Positions 20,253 to 27,143 of a DNA stretch of 53,276 bases are shown piece after piece. The notes beneath the pieces were generated by a model. It did no database searches and was not told where the DNA came from. It saw nothing but the letters and a program-made list of their open reading frames with translations. Location: positions 1 to 53,276 of the forward strand of contig CAMENP010000016.1 in NCBI GenBank assembly GCA_945928575.1, in the 5' to 3' direction. The stretch comes from an uncultured Butyrivibrio sp. Its GTDB lineage: Bacteria > Bacillota > Clostridia > Lachnospirales > Lachnospiraceae. Every line of letters starts with the position of its first letter. Position 1 is the stretch's first letter. The translations under genes were made by a program, and so were the position numbers.

Positions 20253-21326
20253 GTGCCAGTGAAAAAAATTAACGTAAGTGAACTAAGTACTAATCAGGTA
20301 CTGGCAAGAGCGGTCGTCAATTCGAACGGAAATATACTGATGTATGAAGGTGCCAGGATACGTAAAGAGAATATCCAGAAACTTATCCAGAATAATATCA
20401 GGGAAGTTTTCATTGAAGACAATATGCTCAAAGATGCTAAAGTGTATCAGATAGAAGAGATAGAAAAACAAAGCGTCGATATAATTAAGAATGTAATTGA
20501 GACAAGAATTAACTTCGACCTGGAGAATAAGGAAGATATTGGGATTATATCCGAGACAGCGTTGAATATCATTAAAGGAATTATTTCCAATGTGGATATA
20601 TCCAACTGTATGCTCGAGGTGCGCAGGGAATCCAATGATTTGTATATGCATATGCTCAGTGTGGCGGCATTGTCAACTATAATCGGAATCAAAGCCGGTT
20701 TTTCAGAAATGCAGCTTAATGATGTGGCGATGGGAGCATTGCTGCATGACATTGGTCTGTGTGATGTAACCGTTCCTTTTTTTGACACTGAGATGGACAG
20801 AATGCCGGCTGCTGAGAAACTTAATTACAGAAGACACGTAATATCCGGATACGAGAGAGTCCAGGGCATTAAATGGATTAACGATACAGTGAAGATGATT
20901 GTTCTTTCACATCATGAACGCGTTGACGGAAGCGGATATCCTTTCCACAAAGTCGCCGAGAGAATACCGCCGGAAGTAAGACTTGTATCGATTTGTGATC
21001 ATTTCGATGAAATGGTAAACGGAATCGGATACAAGAAGCGTAAAATATACGAGGTTGTAGAATATTTCAGAACCGATGAGGCATATCTTTTTGATTATGA
21101 GATGATGTCACAGGTGATGACAACCGTCGCATGGTTCCCGAACGGAACGGAGGTTGTTACCAATGACAGAGAAGTCGGTGTGGTAATAAGCCAGAACAGA
21201 GGACTTCCGGACAGACCGGTTATAAAAATAATAAAAACTGCTGACGGCATTGACTGCAGCAGTCAGAATATAATTAAAGATTTAACAGAATGCCTTACTA
21301 TTTTTATAGTGGGAACAGTTGAATAA
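20253..21326 (+). CDS. HD-GYP domain protein (putative c-di-GMP phosphodiesterase)
   Basis: The 357-residue protein has an N-terminal DUF3391-like region (1-70: VSELSTNQVLARAVVN) and an HD-GYP domain from about 130 on. Metal ligands are visible in LLHDIGLCD, RRHVISGYERV and HHERVDGSGYP, and the GYP triad is intact. HD-GYP enzymes hydrolyse cyclic di-GMP. A C-terminal beta region (about 285-357) is typical of this subtype. The start is GTG at 20253 after GGGGAGG, with a second GTG at 20259; an ATG at 20251 is out of frame. It lies 27 bases after the DUF4446 gene and 15 before serS, so it may be in one operon with them. Confidence 0.88.
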   Translation: MPVKKINVSELSTNQVLARAVVNSNGNILMYEGARIRKENIQKLIQNNIREVFIEDNMLKDAKVYQIEEIEKQSVDIIKNVIETRINFDLENKEDIGIISETALNIIKGIISNVDISNCMLEVRRESNDLYMHMLSVAALSTIIGIKAGFSEMQLNDVAMGALLHDIGLCDVTVPFFDTEMDRMPAAEKLNYRRHVISGYERVQGIKWINDTVKMIVLSHHERVDGSGYPFHKVAERIPPEVRLVSICDHFDEMVNGIGYKKRKIYEVVEYFRTDEAYLFDYEMMSQVMTTVAWFPNGTEVVTNDREVGVVISQNRGLPDRPVIKIIKTADGIDCSSQNIIKDLTECLTIFIVGTVE

Positions 21327-21341
21327 CAGGAGGAAATATCA

Positions 21342-22628
21342 ATGTTAGATATGAAATTTGTCAGAGAAAATCCTGACGCAGTTAAGGAAAACATCAAGAA
21401 AAAATTTCAGGACGAGAAGCTTCCGCTTGTAGACGAAGTAATCGCACTCGATGAAGAGGCAAGAACAACCAAGCAGGAAGCAGACACACTCAGAGCAGAC
21501 AGAAATAAGCTTTCAAAGCAGATCGGTATGCTCATGGGACAGGGTAAAAAAGACGAAGCTGAGGAAGTTAAGAAGCAGGTAACTGTCAATTCCGAGAGAC
21601 TTTCAGCACTTGAAGCCAAGGAGACAGAGCTTGAAGAGCGAATCCGTAAAATCATGATGACAATACCTAACATAATTGATCCAAGTGTGCCTATCGGTAA
21701 GGATGACAGCCAGAACGTAGAAATTACAAGATACGGTGAACCGGTTGTTCCTGATTTTGAAATTCCGTACCATACAGAAATTATGGAATCTTTTAACGGC
21801 ATTGACCTTGACAGTGCGGGAAAAGTAGCCGGCAACGGATTTTACTATCTTATGGGCGATATTGCAAGACTTCATTCGGCAGTTCTTGCATATGCAAGAG
21901 ATTTTATGATAAACAGAGGTTTCACATATTGCATTCCTCCGTTCATGATCAGAAGTGATGTAGTTACCGGCGTTATGAGTTTTGCAGAGATGGATGCCAT
22001 GATGTACAAGATTGAAGGCGAAGACCTTTATCTTATCGGAACCAGTGAGCATTCAATGATCGGTAAATTCATAGACACTATGCTCGATGAGGACAAGCTT
22101 CCGTATACACTTACAAGTTATTCACCATGTTTCCGTAAGGAGAAAGGTGCCCACGGCATTGAGGAGAGAGGTGTATACAGAATCCATCAGTTCGAGAAAC
22201 AGGAAATGATAGTTGTATGTAAGCCGGAAGACAGCAAGGCATGGTTTGACAAGCTTTGGCAGAACACCGTTGATTTATTCCGTTCAATGGATATTCCTGT
22301 CCGTACACTTGAATGCTGCTCCGGAGACCTTGCAGACCTTAAGGTTAAGTCAATCGATGTTGAGGCATGGTCACCGAGACAGAAGAAATATTTTGAAGTA
22401 GGAAGCTGCTCAAATCTCGGCGATGCTCAGGCAAGACGTCTTAAGATAAGAGTTAAGGGCGCAGACGGCAACAAGTACTTTGCACATACACTCAACAATA
22501 CCGTTGTTGCACCGCCTAGAATGCTCATCGCTTTCCTTGAGAATAACCTCAACGCAGACGGCAGCGTAAGCATCCCTGAAGTTCTTCAGCCGTATATGGG
22601 CGGAATGACCAAAATAGAGAAAAAGTAG
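21342..22628 (+). CDS. serS: Seryl-tRNA synthetase
   Basis: SerS charges tRNA-Ser. The 428-residue protein has the N-terminal coiled-coil arm (about 25-100), motif 2 FRKEKGAHGIEERGVYRIHQ and motif 3 NNTVVAPPRMLIAFLEN, all class II signatures. It ends with PEVLQPYMGG. AGGAGG precedes the ATG. No T-box leader fits in the 15-base gap, unlike many clostridial serS genes. Confidence 0.97.
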   Translation: MLDMKFVRENPDAVKENIKKKFQDEKLPLVDEVIALDEEARTTKQEADTLRADRNKLSKQIGMLMGQGKKDEAEEVKKQVTVNSERLSALEAKETELEERIRKIMMTIPNIIDPSVPIGKDDSQNVEITRYGEPVVPDFEIPYHTEIMESFNGIDLDSAGKVAGNGFYYLMGDIARLHSAVLAYARDFMINRGFTYCIPPFMIRSDVVTGVMSFAEMDAMMYKIEGEDLYLIGTSEHSMIGKFIDTMLDEDKLPYTLTSYSPCFRKEKGAHGIEERGVYRIHQFEKQEMIVVCKPEDSKAWFDKLWQNTVDLFRSMDIPVRTLECCSGDLADLKVKSIDVEAWSPRQKKYFEVGSCSNLGDAQARRLKIRVKGADGNKYFAHTLNNTVVAPPRMLIAFLENNLNADGSVSIPEVLQPYMGGMTKIEKK

Positions 22629-22630
22629 AA

Positions 22631-22659
22631 TTGACTTATATAGTCTGACATGATAGAAT
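22631..22659 (+). promoter_or_regulatory. Promoter of tRNA-Arg
   Basis: TTGACT (22631-22636), 17-base spacer, TAGAAT (22654-22659), about 42 bases before the tRNA. It starts 2 bases after the serS stop. Confidence 0.7.
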
Positions 22660-22662
22660 ATT

Positions 22663-22690
22663 TAAGGTGTGGATGAGAATTCACACCTTA
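22663..22690 (+). terminator. Hairpin after serS, in the tRNA-Arg leader
   Basis: TAAGGTGTG (22663-22671) pairs perfectly with CACACCTTA (22682-22690) over a 10-base loop. Only TT follows, so it is a weak terminator for serS and could also be a structure in the tRNA precursor. Confidence 0.4.
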
Positions 22691-22700
22691 TTCATCATAG

Positions 22701-22772
22701 GTTCTCATAGTTAAATGGATATAACAAGCGCCTCCTAAGCGCTAGTTGAGGGTTCGATTCCCCCTGGGAACG
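22701..22772 (+). tRNA. tRNA-Arg (anticodon CCU)
   Basis: Acceptor GTTCTCA (22701-22707) pairs with TGGGAAC (22765-22771), discriminator G. The anticodon stem AGCGC/GCGCT encloses CTCCTAA, giving CCU, which reads AGG. The T-loop GGTTCGATTCC is normal. CCA is not encoded. Confidence 0.93.
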
Positions 22773-22777
22773 TTATT

Positions 22778-22812
22778 AAGCGGCAGTGGAATGGTTCATT
22801 GCCGCTTTTTTG
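22778..22812 (+). terminator. Terminator of tRNA-Arg
   Basis: AAGCGGCA (22778-22785) pairs with TGCCGCTT (22800-22807) followed by TTTTT. Confidence 0.85.
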
Positions 22813-22892
22813 TAAATTATAAAGAATGTGAATTTATGATATGTCTATGAATTGCGGTGGGTCTTAAGGCAACTATTGCATTCAGCTTTTAA

Positions 22893-23021
22893 GCTGTTCC
22901 TTTCTGGCATTGCGAAGAAAATCAATTAGAGGCTTATCGATTCATTCAGAAGTACAACAAAGAATTTGGACTCAGATGGTTTTTGAGCAAGTTTAATATC
23001 TGTCCAAATATTAATATTTAA
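22893..23021 (+). pseudogene. IS3-family transposase remnant (tentative)
   Basis: An open stretch without a start encodes EENQLEAYRFIQKYNKEFGL followed by RWFLSKFNICPN before a stop. It resembles, from memory, the region just before the integrase core of IS150-like IS3 transposases in Lachnospiraceae (a FGxRWLLxRxxICPN pattern). No terminal repeats or other transposase parts are visible. The rest of 22813-23023 holds nothing else I can identify. Confidence 0.35.
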
Positions 23022-23023
23022 TC

Positions 23024-23077
23024 TTGACAATAAAATAAAATCAGTATACATTCTTAACTAGGAACCAATCCTAATAA
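23024..23077 (+). promoter_or_regulatory. Promoter and possible operator of the PerR-type gene
   Basis: TTGACA (23024-23029) is followed by TACATT at 17-base or TATACA at 15-base spacing. Immediately downstream, TTAACTAGGA (23054-23063) and TCCTAATAA (23069-23077) form an imperfect inverted repeat around ACCAA, ending at the Shine-Dalgarno sequence. It could be the site for autoregulation, though it is not a classical PerR box. Confidence 0.5.
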
Positions 23078-23086
23078 GGAGGGCGA

Positions 23087-23476
23087 ATGACAAATAGGAG
23101 AAACACAATTCAGAAAGACCTGGTAAGAAATGCTGTATGTGAGATGAAAAGGCATGTTACAGCAAATGAAGTTTATGATTTTATAAAAGTAGCACATCCT
23201 ACAATCGGAAAAGGAACGGTATACAGAAACCTTGATATATTGGTAGAGGAAGGTGCATTAAGAAAGGTTGATGTCCCAGATGGGCCAAACCGATTCGATT
23301 TTACATTGAAAAAACACTACCATGTCAGGTGCATAGAATGCGGTGAAGTTTTAGATGTGGATATGGATGAAATACCGGATTTGCTGGAAAGAATTCATAA
23401 CAATCATGGAATAGAGTTTTTGGATTATGATATTTCGTTTAAAGGCATTTGCGCGAAATGCAGGAAGAGTATTTAA
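23087..23476 (+). CDS. Fur-family regulator, PerR type
   Basis: The 129-residue protein has the Fur winged helix (about 1-75, with GKGTVYRNLDIL) and the dimerisation domain. Two CxxC pairs (C82/C85 and C122/C125) would hold structural zinc. Residues H37, D71, H77 and H79 line up with PerR H37, D85, H91 and H93; the aspartate where Fur has glutamate favours a peroxide sensor with Fe/Mn over an iron sensor. PerR represses peroxide defence genes and is inactivated by metal-catalysed histidine oxidation. AAGGAGGG precedes the ATG. The next genes (HD-GYP, hemerythrin) are not usual targets. Confidence 0.85.
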   Translation: MTNRRNTIQKDLVRNAVCEMKRHVTANEVYDFIKVAHPTIGKGTVYRNLDILVEEGALRKVDVPDGPNRFDFTLKKHYHVRCIECGEVLDVDMDEIPDLLERIHNNHGIEFLDYDISFKGICAKCRKSI

Positions 23477-23541
23477 ATGTAGAATTAAGTAGATGAGATT
23501 ATTATGAAGCAACATAAATATATTACGATAGGATGATATTC

Positions 23542-24666
23542 ATGAAAGAAGAACTAAGTATAGATATCGTCGGACTGGCAGGAACTTGTTCTTATGCGTT
23601 GGACTGTATAGAAGCGGAATTGGTAAATATCAAAAACAAACATGGAAAAAGAGTGGCTTATATAAGTGTATGCATGGCTGATTATTGGGCAATTCAAGAT
23701 GATGCGTTACAAGATTTAGCTATGTGTGCTTTACTGCATGACAATGCCCTGACACAATATATTTCGGAAGAACTGGAAAAGAATCCCGTTATTGACCTTG
23801 AAAAAGATTTATCCGAGGAAAAAACGCATCTTCATTGTATTTATGGTGAAAAAAATATTACTAAAATTCCTTTTAAAACAGATGTTTCAAATGTGATTCT
23901 ATATCATCATGAACACGCTGATGGAACCGGTCCTTTTCAAAAAAAGTGGCAGGAAATTCCATTGTTTGCAAGGATTATTCATCTTGCAGATACCATTGAT
24001 ATTATAGCAAACAGTATGGAATCTGATAGCCAAAGATGGAATTTTGTATGTCAGTCTCTTTTAAAAAATAAGGACAGATTATTTGATTCAGAATGTGTGA
24101 ATGCGTTTATTCATGCATTCACAAAAGAATCTTTTATGTGTTTAAGTGATGGCTCTTTTGAAACGAGACTATGGGAGATTATCCCAAGGCAAAAACAGAT
24201 TTTTGATTGGGAAACGTGCAAAAATGTTGCGGATTTTTTTGCAAAGATTGTAGATTATAAATCTTCTTTTACAAGCAGGCATTCTATAGGAGTAGCTGAA
24301 AAAGCAGCTCTTTTTGCTCAATATATAGGATTTGATTCTATTAATGTGCAAAAAATGTATCTGGCTGGTGCACTGCATGATATTGGAAAAATGGCGGTTG
24401 GCAATGAAATTTTGGAAAAACCGGATAAGCTGACAGATGATGAATTTTCCCAAATGAAAAATCATGCCGGATATACATATCTTATTTTATCAGACGTTGA
24501 AGATTTTGAAGAAATACGTGATTGGGCGGCTTTTCATCATGAGAAGTTAAATGGAAAAGGGTATCCTTTTGGAAAAAACGCTGATGAATTAAATGAGCCG
24601 GAGCGTATCATGGCCTGCATAGATATTTATCAGGCACTTACTGAGGACAGGCCATATAAGAAATGA
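23542..24666 (+). CDS. Tandem HD/HD-GYP protein, truncated by an in-frame TGA
   Basis: Two HD regions are visible. The first (about 20-165) is degenerate, with LLHDNAL and HHEHADGTGPF lacking the GYP triad. The second (about 235-374) is intact up to the end: HSIGVAEKAA, LAGALHDIGKM, HHEKLNGKGYP and the EDRPYKK end of the core, so it could hydrolyse cyclic di-GMP. Translation stops at TGA 24664-24666, but the same frame continues 34 codons to 24771 with LSHEKTCDILDDMAQKGFVD, the normal family ending. I chose ATG 23542, 8 bases after AGGAT, over ATG 23533. The DNA is more AT-rich than the core genes. Confidence 0.8.
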   Translation: MKEELSIDIVGLAGTCSYALDCIEAELVNIKNKHGKRVAYISVCMADYWAIQDDALQDLAMCALLHDNALTQYISEELEKNPVIDLEKDLSEEKTHLHCIYGEKNITKIPFKTDVSNVILYHHEHADGTGPFQKKWQEIPLFARIIHLADTIDIIANSMESDSQRWNFVCQSLLKNKDRLFDSECVNAFIHAFTKESFMCLSDGSFETRLWEIIPRQKQIFDWETCKNVADFFAKIVDYKSSFTSRHSIGVAEKAALFAQYIGFDSINVQKMYLAGALHDIGKMAVGNEILEKPDKLTDDEFSQMKNHAGYTYLILSDVEDFEEIRDWAAFHHEKLNGKGYPFGKNADELNEPERIMACIDIYQALTEDRPYKK

Positions 24667-24771
24667 TTATCGCACGAAAAAACGTGTGATATACTTGATG
24701 ATATGGCACAGAAAGGTTTTGTCGATTTTGATATTTCCAAGAAAATTAGGAAATGTTTTGGTAAAATCTGA
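24667..24771 (+). pseudogene. Severed C-terminal end of the HD-GYP gene
   Basis: In frame after the TGA at 24664-24666, 34 codons encode the expected last helices of an HD-GYP domain (SHEKTCDILDDMAQKGFVDF, ending KCFGKI) and then a natural TGA (24769-24771). There is no own start or Shine-Dalgarno sequence. A single G-to-T change of a glycine GGA codon would explain it. Confidence 0.7.
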
Positions 24772-24810
24772 TGTTATATCTAAGAAAATAAATGAAAGTA
24801 GGATTAATTT

Positions 24811-25209
24811 ATGTATGAAATGAAACCAGAATATTATATCGGTATAGATATGATAGACGAAGAACACAAGCAGTTGTTTAAATATGCAGATGAGGCATAT
24901 GAGCTGCTTCATGACGAGTATACACCGGATAAATATGATAGAATTGACATAATATTGGAAAATCTACGTGATTATACAGTGAAACACTTTAACGACGAAG
25001 AGCAGTATATGGAATCTATCAATTATAAAAAAATGTTTACGCAAAAAGTTCAGCATCAGGAATTTATAAATAAGCTTGATGAATTTATGGAATGCCATAA
25101 TGATGAGATAGAAGATCAGGATAAACAGATTATGGGAATTTTGAAGTATCTCACAGAGTGGTTGGTTAATCACATTCTGTATGTCGACGGTCAGATTCCA
25201 AAAGGCTGA
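24811..25209 (+). CDS. Bacteriohemerythrin with one substituted ligand
   Basis: This 132-residue helical-bundle protein matches bacterial hemerythrins, which bind O2 at a di-iron site. Ligand positions are H19 (DEEHKQLF), H59 and E63 (HFNDEE), H82 (QHQEF), H121 and D126 (HILYVD). The usual first histidine of the HxxxH pair is Q78 here, so only six of seven ligands are present. An anaerobe could use it for oxygen or NO sensing or scavenging. It has no fused signalling domain. It follows the HD-GYP gene by 39 bases from the natural stop. The start ATG has AGTAGGA some 15 bases upstream, which is weak. Confidence 0.85.
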   Translation: MYEMKPEYYIGIDMIDEEHKQLFKYADEAYELLHDEYTPDKYDRIDIILENLRDYTVKHFNDEEQYMESINYKKMFTQKVQHQEFINKLDEFMECHNDEIEDQDKQIMGILKYLTEWLVNHILYVDGQIPKG

Positions 25210-25387
25210 TGTATTAATCAAAGCTGCGGGATATTAGGCATTCCGGACGATGCGGATGTGGATGTAAGCCAAAGAAAATAATGCCGTAAATTTGTTTACC
25301 GGTTTTACAGGAAAAGAAAAAACGAAATTGGGAAAGTGTGCTATTTAAAACAATAACCAAATTATATATTTAGAGGAGTTTACAAAT

Positions 25388-27010
25388 ATGAAAAAACAAG
25401 TTTACAATCCATTTTTACCGTTATATGAGTATATTCCGGACGGAGAACCACATGTATTTGGTGACAGGGTCTATCATTACGGCTCGCATGACCGGGAAGG
25501 CGGGCATACCTATTGTATGAACGATTATGCCGTTTATTCCGCGCCAATCGATGACCTTACCGCATGGAGGTGTGAAGGTGTTTCTTACCGGGCAAGTCAG
25601 GACCCTGACTATTCGGAATTTCCACATATGTATGCACCTGATGTTGTAAAAGGCAATGATGGAAACTATTATTTATATTACTGTATGGCCGGTGAGTATG
25701 GAATTGGTGGTTACAGCCGTCCAATCAGTGTTGCTGTGAGTAAATATCCGCAGGGGCCATTTGCATATTTGGATCATGTACATTTTGCAGATGGCAGTAT
25801 TATGAAAAAATACGTCTGCTTTGACCCTGCTGTTATGAATGACAATGGTACAATACGCTTATTTTACGGTACAAGATATGATTTTGAAGAACGTGACGAT
25901 TTTGATTCCAATGAGGAATATATCAAACAGGAAATGCAAATGTTTGGGAAAACCAGAGAAGATATCTTAAGTTACAGAAGTCATCCGGAGAGTTGTAAAA
26001 GCGGGAATCCAAATGATCCTGACAGTGTTATGGGACCGGTTATGGCAGTACTTTGCGATGATATGGTAACTATCAAAGAAGAACCTCATCATATAATTCC
26101 ATACAGAGTGAAAGGCACTAGCTTTGAAAAACATCCGTTTTTCGAAGGTTCTTCCATGCGGAAAATCAAAGACACATACTACTTTATATATTCTTCCTGG
26201 CAGAATCACGAATTATGTTATGCAACAAGTGCCTGTCCGGACCGCGACTTTACATTTCGCGGAACCATAGTATCGAATGGCGATATAGGATTTCAAGGCA
26301 GAACATATGATGAGAAAGTCGCTATGACAGGAACAACCCACGGAAGTATTGAATTCATCAACGGTGAATGGTATGTTTTCTACCACAGACTGACGCATAA
26401 ATCCGATTATTCCAGACAGGCATGTGCCGAGAAAATCCATATAGATGAAAACGGAGAGATTGCACAGGTCGAAATCACAAGCTGTGGTCTTAATAACGGT
26501 CCACTGGAAGCAGAAGCCGGATTACATTATCCTTCCGTTATTGCATGTAACTTAACCAACAAAAATATGCCTCACGGTTCTAACAGCATTTACCAGATCG
26601 AATTTCCGAATATTACCAATAAGGGGGAGGACCGTTTTATTGCCGAAATCGAGGACGGCACTGTTATTGGTTATAAATACTTTTCGTTTGACCGGATTCA
26701 TTCCATCGGTGTTGTGGCAAGGGTAGAAACCACGGAAAACAAAGTAGTATATAATGGGCCCTTGCGTGTCGATGTGCGCTGTATGCAGTATCAGCCAATC
26801 GTAAAAGATAATGTTTCTGCAAAATACAGGGATACTGTTTTAGAGATTCGATTAGAGGAAAATGGATCCGCAATTGGAAAAATTGTACTCGGAAATTCTG
26901 TTGAATGGACGGAATATCGGACAGAAATACCTGTTATAACCGGAGTTCACGCGCTGTTTTTCGTATATCACGGATCTGAAAAAATACAGTTAAAAGAGAT
27001 CTTATTCTAA
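25388..27010 (+). CDS. Glycoside hydrolase family 43 protein
   Basis: GH43 enzymes are five-bladed propellers that cut arabinose or xylose links in plant hemicellulose. The 540-residue protein has the N-terminal NPFLPLYEYIPDGEPHVF signature with candidate base D18, the transition-state aspartate D146 (FDPAVMND) and the candidate acid E253 (EGSSMRK). Residues about 360-540 form a beta-rich accessory domain of carbohydrate-binding type. No signal peptide is present, so it would act on imported oligosaccharides. GAGGAG precedes the ATG. No sugar transporter or regulator is adjacent; the neighbours are a hemerythrin and a hybrid kinase. Substrate cannot be told from sequence. Confidence 0.85.
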   Translation: MKKQVYNPFLPLYEYIPDGEPHVFGDRVYHYGSHDREGGHTYCMNDYAVYSAPIDDLTAWRCEGVSYRASQDPDYSEFPHMYAPDVVKGNDGNYYLYYCMAGEYGIGGYSRPISVAVSKYPQGPFAYLDHVHFADGSIMKKYVCFDPAVMNDNGTIRLFYGTRYDFEERDDFDSNEEYIKQEMQMFGKTREDILSYRSHPESCKSGNPNDPDSVMGPVMAVLCDDMVTIKEEPHHIIPYRVKGTSFEKHPFFEGSSMRKIKDTYYFIYSSWQNHELCYATSACPDRDFTFRGTIVSNGDIGFQGRTYDEKVAMTGTTHGSIEFINGEWYVFYHRLTHKSDYSRQACAEKIHIDENGEIAQVEITSCGLNNGPLEAEAGLHYPSVIACNLTNKNMPHGSNSIYQIEFPNITNKGEDRFIAEIEDGTVIGYKYFSFDRIHSIGVVARVETTENKVVYNGPLRVDVRCMQYQPIVKDNVSAKYRDTVLEIRLEENGSAIGKIVLGNSVEWTEYRTEIPVITGVHALFFVYHGSEKIQLKEILF

Positions 27011-27143
27011 ATATATGCAAAAATATTACATATATAGGAATAAATATGTCGACAAACTATTTGTTTTGTGATACCCTTATAGAATAAGAGACACTATTAT
27101 GACCGGAAGAAGTTTACAGGACCTTAAAAAACTGTTCTAAGAC

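Noticed and set aside
21327-21341. T-box riboswitch for serS.
   Set aside because: Only 15 bases separate serS from the preceding gene, so no leader fits.
24664-24666. Selenocysteine insertion at the HD-GYP TGA.
   Set aside because: The position is just past the HD-GYP core and not catalytic, and I see no clear SECIS-type hairpin right after it.
25229-25281. A Cys-Gly-rich reading (RCGCGCKP) after the hemerythrin gene.
   Set aside because: Short, without start, and in the third frame of an otherwise featureless gap (25210-25387).
22701-25387. A genomic island integrated at tRNA-Arg.
   Set aside because: No integrase and no second copy of the tRNA 3' end were seen downstream; only an IS-like scar and AT-rich genes support it.
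27099-27140. A 13-codon ATG frame just before the hybrid kinase, possibly a leader peptide.
   Set aside because: No Shine-Dalgarno sequence, no regulatory codon run, no attenuator hairpin.
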